Part shown: in pieces, positions 51,353 through 62,661 of the stretch
Layout: every line of letters begins with the position of its first letter
How positions within the stretch are numbered: position 1 is the stretch's first letter
NCBI GenBank assembly: GCA_036874045.1
Contig: CM072343.1
Coordinates: 1,508,001-1,572,000, forward strand
DNA from: Cymodocea nodosa
Taxonomy: Eukaryota > Streptophyta > Magnoliopsida > Alismatales > Cymodoceaceae
Length of the DNA stretch: 64,000 nt
Direction: 5' to 3'
Made by a program: the position numbers and the translations under genes
The notes under the pieces: generated by a model
Database searches by the model: none
Told to the model about the DNA's origin: nothing
Seen by the model: the letters and a program-made list of their open reading frames with translations, nothing else

Positions 51353-52081
51353 TAAAAAAAAAATTAATTATCTAAGTGTGTGTTATATATATATAAAAAA
51401 AAACATAGTCATGGTTCAACTGAAAGAAATTATCGATTTTATTGAAACATATATTAAAAGAAAAAAATCGTTGCGGTTCAACCAACAGGATCTATCGGTC
51501 TGACCGAAACATTAAAAACATAAAAAATCTATATATTATATTAAGTAAAAATGTCGATTTTGTCGAAGTATAGTATCAGTTCTACCGAAAAAAAAGAAAC
51601 AATACAGTATTTAATTTCGGTTCAACCGAGGAATATAATGGTTTGACCAAAATGCTAAAATGTTGAAAAAATTAAGAGTCGGTTACACTGGAAATTCTTC
51701 GGTCTAGACCGAAGTAATTATTATTATTATAAGTATTTTTATTAGTTATAACTTTACGGAAAGTCCGTTGAGTTATGCTTAACTCAACGAACTTACTTCG
51801 TTGAGTCTAGGATAAGTTAACGAACTTACCCCGTTGAGTTAACTATAACTCAATGGAGTACTGTAGTTAAGTCCACGGACTTAGTCCGTGGAGTTAACTG
51901 TAACTCCACAGTGAGGTAGATGAGAGAACGAGAGTTTGCGTGGGAAAATGACCCGATTACCCGCATAAACTTAGGGCTTATTTATACTAAAACTTAGGAT
52001 TTTGGGGCATTATACGCAGACTCATTTGAAACTTAGAATAGTAGAGATCAGAGTGATTTCGTTTCGTTCCATTACTCCACG
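51353..52081 (+). promoter_or_regulatory. Element A: hairpin-rich spacer and possible internal promoter for the extra ORF
   Basis: From 51420 to 51714 lies a set of TCGGTT/AACCGA-type inverted pairs, including a perfect 18-bp palindrome CTTCGGTCTAGACCGAAG (51697-51714). From 51763 to 51910 follow CGTTGAGTTA/TAACTCAACG pairs. A TATA-like TTATTTATACT is at about 51987, some 95 bp before the ORF start at 52082. Promoter activity is inferred. Confidence 0.5.
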
Positions 52082-54330
52082 ATGACAAAGATGACATCAG
52101 AATTCTGGGAGGACATAGTTGACATGACAGAATTTCTCAAAGAATCAGAAGAATGGCACACAAGGCAGAAGATTAGAAATACAATATGGGAAAAAGAGCT
52201 ACAAAAGGTAAAACCTGACCTTTTCTACTGGAGGAAAGTTTTAGTAGATTTAGACATAAAAATACCTCAGATTATGGAAACAAGAATCAAAGTAGCTACA
52301 GAAGTTGCATTAAATAGAGAAAAAAATCAGACCAAATAATGAAGTTGCCCTAGAATTGATCCAACGTAAGTCCTGACTATGGTTCAAAAGACGCATAGGT
52401 GGACGTGCTCGGTGGGAAATTTGGGAACAACAGAGGAAAGGAAATGAAGAACATACAACTGAAGAACAACAAAAACCAACTGCTAAAAGACCTGTCTCTA
52501 AGGAACAGCAACCAGGACCATCCATTCCACTGCCAAGGCTATTAGAAAGAGCAGCATTTTTGGGGCCATCTACGCTAGAGGAATGGAAAGAATTTGCAGA
52601 GTTGGTTAAAATTGCCAAAAGCCAAGGAAATTCTAAGGATATGGTTGTGGTAAAAATGCATTTACTATATGATGCACTCTGCAAGAAAATGGTCAAAGAA
52701 AAGTTGAAGGCCCAATATAAAATTAAAGTAGAGTAACATCAAGAAGTAGATAGATCAATGACTGTAAAAGAAACTGAAGCTGGTCCTTCAAGTCCAGCAA
52801 TTATAGAAAAAGTAAAACAAGAAGAGCCAGTACCTGTGGCTCGAGGGCCTGTAGAGCCTATTTTTGTAGATTTAATCTTAGAAGAAGAAGAGGAAGATCA
52901 GACACAGCTAATTAGAAGAAGGAAATGAAAAGAGATAGTGCCTGAACATCAAGAAGAGATTAAACCTAAGCCAACAATATCAGTAGGGCTTGTAGAGCCA
53001 ATTTTTGTAGACCTGCTATCCGAATATGAGGAGTAGGAGCAGTAGCAGCAAGAGCAAAGAGAAGAAGAAAAATAGGTTGAAATTAATCTGCAGCTTGTAC
53101 AAACAGAAGATACTGAAATTAGGGAAGAAGTTGATTTGCCCGTGACTCCATCCCAATCTGCCACAGAATCAGAAAGAATATGACAATGCAGATTGGTAGT
53201 TAGGAGGAAGAAGAAAGAGAAGAAACTGAACAAGAAGCTGAACAAGAGTGTATGGAACAAAAAGGAAATATTTCAACAAATTCCACTAAAGAGCAAAGGA
53301 CTCTTCAGCAAATTTTTGAAAGAATTTAAGATAGAGTAGAGAGTTCTATCGGCTCTCCATCAAAGATAGAAGTAGAAACAAAAAGGCTGGAATCTCCAGA
53401 TCATTTTTAACAAAGTCAAATTCAACACATGGAAGAGGAAATTCAAGAACAAACCCTTCTCGAGCAACAAATGCAAATTCCTAACCCGTTTGAAGCTACC
53501 ATTCTAAATGAAGTATACTTTTGGAGTTAGGAAGCTTATAATAAATATCAAGAGATAAAGGGGTATGATATTATTTATAGTAGGCCAGTAAACTGAGACG
53601 GTATGTAAGAAATTAAGGACTTATTTGAGTTTTAGGGTCTACTGCAATTTATTTCTCAACAGAGAGGGCATGTAGTATATGAAAATCTAATGCCCTACTT
53701 TTATGCCAATTTGAGAGAAGGAGAAAGTGGATTAATTTCCAACGTGGAGCAAGCTGATGTACAGATAACACTAGAGCTTCTCCACAATATTTTCGGACTG
53801 AGAAAGGAAAGAATTGAAATTCTAGAAGAAACAACTATAGTGGAATGGGCTGAACAGGAAATTAAATAGTGTATAGCCATCGACCCTAGTGTGCCATTAC
53901 TGAACATATTGAAGTACTTAAATGGAAAGGCACACATGGTTGTAACTATACTGGTAAAAATTGTTTATCAAAGACAAGGCCACGACATTGAACTTAGTCA
54001 ATTTGTCAAGTGGGCCACATATGCAGTTGTGAACAAGATTCAAGTTAATTGGTTTGCAGTTTTTATCTCCAAACTGAGAGCAATAAAGAAAAAATTATTT
54101 TATGAAGATTTGATTCCACTACTGATGGTAGACAATATTGATTTCACGAAATGAACATTCAAAAAGATAAGATCTAGAACCATTTTAGTGAAAGAATATA
54201 GAAGTTATGTTGCTACTGAAATATCTAGACCTTCTAGAGACATTATAGGGGCTGTTGAACGGATAAATCAATTAGAGCAATAATTAGAAAAACTCTAGAA
54301 TGAAGTAGATGAACTTAGGAATAAAGATTA
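52082..54330 (+). mobile_element. Element A: extra ORF between integrase and gag (fossil)
   Basis: The region starts MTKMTSEFWEDIVDMTEFLK and shows several open stretches in one direction. The middle is rich in E, K and Q. The later part (about 53500-54160) has a YFYANLREGESGLISNV-like segment and a helical end that recall the 'putative plant transposon protein' domain seen in Athila/Tat-lineage elements; I cannot verify this without a profile search. Near 54240-54330 is a coiled-coil-like tail. It carries many breaks. Element B lacks this ORF. Confidence 0.6.
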
Positions 54331-55327
54331 AATTGTATTGTTCGTCTACTTATACTTATATTTGTACTAAAAATATCTGATTGAATGTAAATGTAACTAT
54401 TCATATAAATGAATGTTTGAAATTTAGATGTTTTTACATTCGTGTTTGAGAATGAATGATATAATTGATGAACTATATTGAATATTATATAACTGTTTTA
54501 AGATATGCAAGATTGTTTAAAAGATTTACAAATTTTATGAATGACATGGTTAAATGCATGATAATTGGTTAATGCTTGAATATATCTACATGTTGAAAAG
54601 TAAAATGTAAATTCTACATAACAGGAAATGAACTGTAAGTTAAATATGCATATAATGTTTAGATTTAAATGAGTTTTATTTAGAACACTGCATTAATGAC
54701 ATGTATTTAACTTTATTTAAGTTGACAAAATGCAGGAGAGAAAATATATATAGAAGTTAATACGAGGAGTAAGTTTTAGAAAAATTTGCTAAGTGTTAAC
54801 TCAACGAAGTAAGTCCGTTGAGTTAACCTTAACTCCACGAGGTCAATAATAAAATATAAGGTTACTTCGTTGAGTTAACTGTAACTCAATGAAGTTAGTC
54901 CATGGAGTTAGCAAATAAGTAATTGAAGCTAGTCCATTGAGTTAACTATAACTCAACGAGGTTAGTTCATGGATTAAGCTGAACGGTTATTCTTTTAGCC
55001 ACGAATGAAACTTTGTAGGTTTAGCGATTACTAAAATTTGAAATTAGAAGTGAAACACGTATCTATAAAAATAGAAACCATACTACACATTACAAGACAC
55101 GTTCTTGCAATGAGATTCATTTGCCTTATGAACGTGTATTATAAATATAGAACAGAATGTTATTTACTAGTTACCAGCACTTAAGGAAGGAAAAGTAAAT
55201 TCATTGGGGAACTAGAAGGAGAAGTAGTTGATTCAACTTCATCTATCAACAACTATTTATTGAGAATAAAGCTTTAGACTAGTATGTAATTAATCTTCTG
55301 CTATTTTACTTTATGTAAGAGTTTATG
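54331..55327 (+). promoter_or_regulatory. Element A: spacer with hairpins, TATA-like box and splice-donor-like site before gag
   Basis: Noncoding. CGTTGAGTTA/TAACTCAACG-type pairs at 54795-54965 are followed by a TATA-like TATTATAAATATAG near 55138-55150, some 175 bp further on. A GTATGT that fits a plant 5' splice site is at 55282-55287. The gag ATG (55328) lies just after it. The layout suggests a separate transcription unit. Confidence 0.5.
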
Positions 55328-56675
55328 AGCACAGGGATTCGTTCTCCTAGCACTAAACGATTAGTAAGAATACCTACATAGGATTATTTAATATAGAGGC
55401 GTATCGAAATATTTTATGAATTGGACTTTAATGAAATCCTTAGGGGTGTAGCTAACCTTTCTTTAAAAGGGAACAAAGATATGGCTACTCTAGTAGAAAA
55501 ACCATTAGGGAAAATTCTGTATCCTGAATTAGCTGATGAACCTTCATGTATTTGATTGCCAAACTTTAAGGGAGATATGTTTGAACTGAAATCTAATTAT
55601 ATTAGTCAATTGCTACACTTTCATGGATTAGAGAGAGTAGATGTCTATTATTTCCTTAGAGAATTTAACGAAGTTTGTCAAATGATGAAAATGCCGAACA
55701 TGAGTATTGATGCTATTAAACTTAGATATATCTCTTTTGCTTTAAAAGGCACAGCTAAGAGATGGTTATATACTCTGTCGCCTAATTCAATTTCTGCATG
55801 GACTGAATTTTACTCTGTTTTTCTAGAAAAATATTATCCAACACATCAAACGATTAAAAAGAAAAAGGAACTATTAATGTATAGCCAAAAATAGGGAGAA
55901 TCATTTTGGAAATATTTTGAAAGAATAAAAGATTTACTGACTCAATATCCACATCATGTAATGAGTAAAGCACAATTAATAGGTATAATTTATGAAGGCA
56001 TAGATGCTTCAACGAAATCTTTATTAGAATCTACTTGTTAGAATGTATTTTTAAAACTGTGTAGTGAAGAAGCATGAGAATATTTAGAGAACTTTGTAAA
56101 AAGAACTACATAGTGGGAAAACTTTATTGGAGCTATTACAGATAAAAAAATATTGTTAAGGGGAATGCATGAAATAGATTCAAGCACTATGCTTGAAGTT
56201 AAATTAATTGAATTAACAAAGAAAATAGAAGAGTTATCATTAAATCAAAAGCTAGTAGAAAAAAATGCAAATGTTAATGATTTAGATATTATTTATGCTA
56301 GAAACTAGAAAGATAACTTTGGAAATTCTTATAACCCTAATTGGAGAAATCACCCAAATCTATCTTGGAGAAACAACAATTTCCAGGGAGGAGAAAATAT
56401 AAATGACAAAAATATAAGTTATGAAGCATTAATTGAACAAGGATCTAGAATATAGAAGTTAGAAAAGATAATTCAACAATTAAATAATCGTCTAGATCTT
56501 GTATTTGGAAATACTGCCATTTAAAATCAAAATATGAATAGAAATATACCCCTTAGATAGAAGGAATCAACAGAAGTTAGACCTACTGGAGAATTGCCAA
56601 TGCAAGCAGTACCTAACCCTATCAACAAGACTATTAATGAAATTGATACCTCCTATGGGAGGGATGCTGAATGAA
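55328..56675 (+). mobile_element. Element A: gag capsid-domain ORF, located downstream of pol (fossil)
   Basis: The region begins MSTGIRSPSTKRLVRIPT. From 55556 it matches the retrotransposon gag domain of Athila-type elements: FELKSNYISQLLHFHGLERV, then IKLRYISFALKGTAKRWLY and FLEKYYP. Near 56320-56380 is the NPNWRNHPNLSWRNN phrase that follows the capsid domain in Athila gag. In ordinary elements this block precedes protease; here it follows integrase and the extra ORF. A few breaks are present. Family assignment is firm; the location is what is unusual. Confidence 0.88.
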
Positions 56676-56754
56676 GCAGTATAACTAAAGCAATTATGTA
56701 TAATATAGTAAGTATAAAAAAAGAAGAAGGGTTTAATTATAGTTTGTAATATCG

Positions 56755-56871
56755 TAGAGTTATTACTTAACTCAACGAACTTAGTCGGTTGAGTTATGAC
56801 CTAACTCCAAGAGGGTAAGTAAGTAGCTATGTTGATTTTGTGTCTGTTAAACTTTTGTTTATGTTTTACAG
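56755..56871 (+). promoter_or_regulatory. Element A: hairpin pair and splice-acceptor-like site before the F-box ORF
   Basis: A CGTTGAGTT-like pair is at about 56755-56815. A pyrimidine-rich stretch ends TGTTTTACAG at 56871, which fits a plant 3' splice site; the F-box ATG follows at 56883. Confidence 0.5.
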
Positions 56872-56882
56872 AATCACAATAG

Positions 56883-57945
56883 ATGGAATTGATGAAATTA
56901 CCACTAGATGCACTAAGGGAAGTACTAAGTAACCTGTCAGGTAAAGATCTGTGTAGATTGTGTTGTGTATCAAAGGAAATTAAAGACTGTGATAGAGAAA
57001 AATATTTTCATGGACTACAAGTTGCAAAAATGACTAAGATTAGAGATAAATTTTTATGGAAGTCATTTAATCATAGTTCAATCAGCTATGAATATCTGAA
57101 TATGGAAGAAAATGCTGGAATTCCACCCAATACATTAGAAGGAATAAATCATATTATGGGGATAGACGAAGGATTAATTATTTACAAAACCAAACCAAGG
57201 TATGCAATTCTGTTACCTGATATTTTGATTAGAAATCTTATCACTAGAGAAGAATGGAATATAGGAAGGCCTAATAGATATGAAGTACCAACTGAAAATT
57301 GTGGGTTAGTTTTAACATTTTCTGATAAAAATTCGACCATTCCTGAAAAATTGTATTACTGTAGGCCAACTGGAAATTGGGATGAAGATTTATGTTTAAG
57401 TGTGTATAATTTTTTGAATAGATCTTGGACTGAAAATACTATGATATATCTAGGATAGAAAACATTAATTAACAACATACATGTCATACTTGATGGATAT
57501 ATATATCTAGTCACAAATATATCAGTTGCATTTAGATATGATTTATACATAGTAAACATAAATAGTTATGATGATGACTTTATAGAAATATTACCTATAC
57601 TGAGTGATATAGCTAAACCACCGTCTGTAGAATATGATAAAATTCAATTAAGAATGTGGTATAATGAATATGATGAACTTACTTTATGTCGATCAGATGG
57701 TGGGATGAATTGAGGAAATTTCAAATATGGATTATGAAAGACCTAAATGAATGGAAGTGAGAAGAGGAATATATTGAAATACATGTAGAAATAGAAACAA
57801 CTACATTATCTTGGAACAAAAGAGGATTCCTTTCTGCATTTCATTTCATTAATGGTAATACACTTATATTTAGTATTGATAACATACTACAAGTTTACAA
57901 GTTAAAAAAGGAAAGCGGACTGCATTAAAACAGAATTAATAGCAA
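56883..57945 (+). mobile_element. Element A: captured F-box gene (fossil)
   Basis: Starts MELMKLPLDALREVLSNLSG, a normal F-box, followed by CRLCCVSKEIKD. The next 150 residues (NHIMGIDEGLIIYK, then LLPDILIRN and EEWNIGRPNR) and the later segments are collinear with the F-box ORF of element B and resemble F-box-associated domain proteins. The first 190 codons are open; later parts carry breaks. It lies 12 bp after an acceptor-like site. Plant F-box proteins of this type are SCF substrate receptors; the target here is unknown. Confidence 0.82.
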
Positions 57946-59824
57946 GAATGATTATGCCTGAAAAGTTTGCTTGGACTAACACGTTTATTTCGTTTGTTAC
58001 TACTTTTCAATTATGTTCTTAAACTATGATTTTGTGCTTTTAATGTTGTGTGTATTCTGTGTTTATTTAAAAAAAAAAGAGAAAGAAAAATTTGAGTTTT
58101 AGTTTTATTTTATAAGAAAAGAAAAACAAAATATCAATCTAGTTTGTTGGTATTTGTTCTGGGAAACCAACTGACTTGCTTGTAAGCCACCAAAGGCATA
58201 GGAGCCTGGGTTCCACACAAGACACTGAATTAATAATTTATGTTTTGTTATTTTGTTATATATTTTACTTTTATTTGTGAATGAAAAGTTTTTTAGAATA
58301 AAAAACAGAAGATATTGAAGGAGATACAAAAGAACAATGTATGTAATTGATTACTTAACTTGAATTTACATTTAAACCCAGTTTGTGGAGTTATTCATTA
58401 ACTCAATGAATTAAGTTCATTGAGTTAGGTACTAAATCAACAAAACAATATTCATGCTTGCTAACATTTACTATAAAATCTTTTACATTGAGGACACTAC
58501 AAAATGTAAGTATGGGGGGGAGGTTATTAGATTAACAGCCAAGTAATTTTGTTAATTAGAGGAATTAGAATGGTGCTGTAAAGTTCTATGGAAATTGAAA
58601 TTTTTTTTTTTTATGAATTTGCTATAACTATCCGATAATTGAGACTGTCAAATTTTTAAGAACTATAACTATTTGAATGTTATATTTATAATCTTATATA
58701 AGATGCTACAGAATTTTACTATTCATAGAAATCTAGATATAGTATCGTATGTTTTTGCTAAATTTTATGAATTTAACAGTTTCATGATTTTAAAAAGAAA
58801 TCAAAATGCTTAACTGAAACTTAGTAAATTATCTGAAATCTTGAAAGAGCTTAAATGTTGATTTTTGGATTAAATGGAATACATATGATCAATGATACAT
58901 TTAATTTGATTGATTAAACTTGTAAAATGATTTATGTGTAGATCTTATTAAACTACAGAAAAAGTATGAGCTTATTGATATAGATTTATATTTTCAGTGA
59001 ATAATAGGAGCTATATGAGATTTGTATTTTATTGTATTTGTATTAATGAAATACGTATATATATACTGTGTTGAAAAGAAAAAAAGAGGAAAAAAAAGAG
59101 AAAAAATTTGAAAGTTTATTGACTTGTTTGATCACGAGACTTTTGTACTTGAGCAGATAGGTATGTAAGGATTGTTGACTTGAAAAAAGACTCTTTAAAT
59201 TTGGCAACCTAAGATCTTGATCAGATCTAGGATTGTTGATTGAAAGCTTGATACATGGGTACACTAGAAAGCTCTTGTATGATTCAAGCTTTTCAAATTA
59301 ACTTTTAAAGTACAAATATACATATACTATTTTGAAAAGATAAAAGTATTTTGTGAAATATAGAAATCTTTTGAATCGAGTATATTTTCTGTTATCTAAG
59401 ATTATTGAAGTATGAATCTAGAATAGACTTTTGAAGTTGTTTATCTGAGATACAATTCTTTATTCTATTTGTTTTAATCATATTAAATTGGATTGTGTTT
59501 TGATTCATATGTAGTTGAAATTTATTCTAGAAATCATATTAGAAAATTCAGGATTACAGATGTTGGAAAAGAAGAGAAAAATGATAATATAATTACCACC
59601 TATGTGATGTTAATATATTTTGTATGTAATTTACATATGTTTTAAATATATTTGTTGGTTGAAGAGGAGAAAACAATGTTAAAACAGATTACTGAAAAAT
59701 ACAGAATATCTATATAGTAATCTAATTTATGTATTTTGAAGAATTAATTCTAGCAACTTTAGAAAGATCAACTAGTTAAATTTTAGTTTACTAAGGGACT
59801 AGCAAAATTTAAGTATGGGGGAAG
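57946..59824 (+). other. Element A: 3' noncoding region with two polypurine tracts
   Basis: TATGGGGGAAG (59814-59824) abuts the 3' LTR and is the expected polypurine tract. A second, TATGGGGGGGAGG, is at 58511-58523, in the same relative place as in element B. A CGTTGAGTTA-type pair is near 58380-58440. No ORF is recognisable. Confidence 0.8.
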
Positions 59825-61957
59825 TGTTTAGAATGAAAAAGTGCATAATATTAATGGTTAAATGATGGTTAATTACAGAATATTTAGCTTATCATATGAG
59901 GATTATGTCATTATGTTATAATTGCACTTTTGTATGCTTTAATGAAAGAATCTGTATAATTTCAGGAAATTAATGTTAATTAAGTACATTTCTAAACTGT
60001 TGGTAAGTTGAAGGTTTTTAATTCTTAAGTATCTGAATTTTTTGTTATTTCGGAGAGTTATATTGCATGTATTAGACAGTTATGTTTTAAATATTTAAAG
60101 AATATTTTATTATTTCTTGGAGTACATGTGTTGTAACCATAATGCATGACTTAAGTGAATTTTCGGTAAGTTATCTAGTAACTATCCGAAATGCATCTAG
60201 GCATCAGACAGTTAGGTTCGTAGGTATCTGAAATATTTGAACTCGTTAAGTTAGAATTATGCATGTGTTGAATTTAAATGCTTTATTATGTCACATGAGT
60301 TGCAAATGTATAACTCGTTAAATTAGCATAACTATACATTTTGAGTTAATTGAATATACACTAAGGTAACACGTTATGTTAGTAAGCTTATAAGTTATTT
60401 CTTTATTGCACGTGTTTTATAGTAAATGAACGAAGCAGGTCCGTTGAGTTATTTGTAACTCCACAGACCATTTATTTTCTAATATGCCACCGTAGTAGTT
60501 GCAGAAACAGGAAATTTGAAGGAAAACCACGATTGCACGTATCACGTAGGAATTCACTCGTGGAATGAAGAAGAAATCACCATCGTTGATATGAATGAAG
60601 GAAATCTAATCGATCATTTAAGCAGAAGCAGTTATTACTGAAAGAAATATAAAAGAAGAAAAAAAAGATGAAGAAAGTGTGTGTGCAGAGGTGGAGAACC
60701 ATGCTAATTGCAGGAAGCGTCGGAAGTTCCCTGAAGCTCCACACCACCACCAAAATCACTAATCATCGAAGGTCTGTGAGGATACTTTCCTGATGTCGAG
60801 TCGATTTCGAGCCAAATACGGTGACTGACAACCATTGTGAGGAGTGATCACATCACAGGAAGGGAAGCCATTTTCACCAAGCATCGACTCATATCTCAGG
60901 AGATCGTAAAGCTTCTAGCCTTGGTTTCGGGTTGATGCTAGTATGTTGAAGAGGAGGTCATCTTACAATTCTTGATTCACGATTCTATAGGGAGAGGAGG
61001 CAATATTGTAAGTGATTAAGTTTTTAGTGGTGAAATCGCGTTGCATGTAGTGACAGAAGTTTTTACTATCGATAGAGATTTTTACATTTCATCTTTCATT
61101 CTTCTTTAAGATTATATCAAAACAAAAATACCAAAAACAACAAATTATCTGTATTTACATTTAGTATTAAAGTGTTGTATTGTTTGTTTTGTATCATGAT
61201 TAATGTTATCATTGTCAGTATTGTGAATGTTTTTTGTTTATTTGATTCAGAAAATAGAAAATAGTTTTATTGTTACTGAAATGGATTCGTTCCAAATACT
61301 CAAAGATTTTAATGGTTACTATTTGAAATATCTAAATGTTAGTATTGCTTAATGATAAATCTAATATTAACTAACATTAAAGAGATTAATTGATGTTATT
61401 TATAATCTATGGAACCACCCAATGGTTGGTCGAATTCCTCTGTAATTAACAATATTCTATTGGAAAAATAGACTTGTGGAGTTAACCTAAGTCCACGAGG
61501 TTAGTCCGTTAAGTTAGCCATAACTCCACGAACTAAGTTTGTTGTGTTAACCTTAACTTAATAGAGTACTTAACTGAACACATATAAACTCTAATATAAA
61601 AATTAGAACAGTACACAATTCTTACTCAATCTCTATAGGATCGACCTGTACTTGCACACAAATACAATATACACTATGCATTTGCAGTTAAAATACAAAT
61701 TGGAATTAATGTTTAATTTGTGTGAAAGGTTGTTTGTTTACTTCTAAAAGAAATTATTGATATAAGCAAGTTTAAGATTTAACTTTTCACAACCAAACAA
61801 GTTTTCTATCACTATTGCTAGGGAACTAATCAAGTTCTCTAGTGCCGCCTAACAAATAGAAGTTAACAAATCAATACAAGTTTTCTAGCGCCGTTGCTAG
61901 GGAACTAACCAAGTTCTCTAGTGCCACCTAACAAACAAAAGTTAACAAATCAATACA
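59825..61957 (+). repeat. 3' LTR of element A
   Basis: 2133 bp; same ends and motif order as the 5' LTR. TATA-like GAAATATAAAAGAAG near 60645, hairpin motifs near 60430-60475 and 61480-61560, two PBS-like units in the last 170 bp. Confidence 0.92.
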
Positions 61958-61962
61958 AGTGG

Positions 61963-62440
61963 AAGTTTCTATTTTAGCATTATTATAATCTAAACTAGAT
62001 CTAAGGGTTACACACACCTCAAATGGGTCATCTATATTTATAAAGCTCAAATCTAAACTAGATAGGTCAAGATTAAGCTCATTTACTTCATTCCTATTTG
62101 AGTTTCTATTTCTTTCCAAATTATCTAAAATAATATTTGATTCAATAATGGCTTGTTCTAAACTACTAGTGGAATCATAATTATAAGAGTAATTTTCTTC
62201 ATTTGGATATTGATTTGCATATGTGTTATTATAATCTATATATGGATTGAAATTATTGCTCCTCCCAAAATTATAGTAGTACTCACTTGAATCATATTGG
62301 AAAGGTTGTCCTAGATCTTCCTTCAACATAAAAAATGGACAATCCTCCCTAACGTGATCATCAAGATTGCATCTATTACATCTAAGGAATTGGGCAAAGT
62401 TAAAATTATGAGAATAATAGTTATATGGCTTCATTATTAA
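61963..62440 (-). mobile_element. Element E, right part: zinc-knuckle region of a minus-strand gypsy fossil
   Basis: A minus-strand open stretch starts MKPYNYYSHNFNFAQFLRC (62434) and immediately shows a complete CCHC knuckle, CNRCNLDDHVREDC (C-x2-C-x4-H-x4-C), followed by an N/Y-rich and acidic segment. As in A and B, the knuckle is near the very start of the ORF. It is cut on the left by element A. No LTR or PBS of its own could be assigned in 62441-62661. Confidence 0.8.
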
Positions 62441-62661
62441 AATTCATTGATTAATTGATCAAAATATTTAATAAATTTTAAATTTTAAAATTCTCTTTTC
62501 TTTTTTTGGTATTGTTGTTTTTATTTTTATAATTTATTCTTAAGAGAAGAAAATAACATTTGATAGTTAAAACTAATTATCTAACGAACTCTAGATAGTT
62601 TACTACTATCTAATAGCCCAATGAATTTTTTTTTAAAGATTTTTAAAGCAAAGGTGAAAGT

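Larger units (their letters stand above)
29533..61957 (+). mobile_element. Element A: large Ty3-gypsy LTR retrotransposon with downstream gag and F-box ORF; broken, with nested insertions
   Basis: Both ends are defined: LTRs of 2133 bp at 29533-31665 and 59825-61957, starting TGTTTAGA and ending AATACA, with a 5-bp TSD AGTGG on each side (29528-29532, 61958-61962). Without the nested unit C+B the element is about 17.5 kb. Order on the plus strand: LTR, PBS for tRNA-Asp, knuckle-protease-RT, [C+B], RNase H-integrase, hairpin-rich spacer, an extra ORF, second spacer, gag capsid domain, F-box ORF, long 3' region with two polypurine tracts, LTR. The LTRs differ by about 8% in the first 280 bp by eye, suggesting an age of a few million years. 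Coding regions carry many breaks, so this is a dead copy. Confidence 0.93.
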
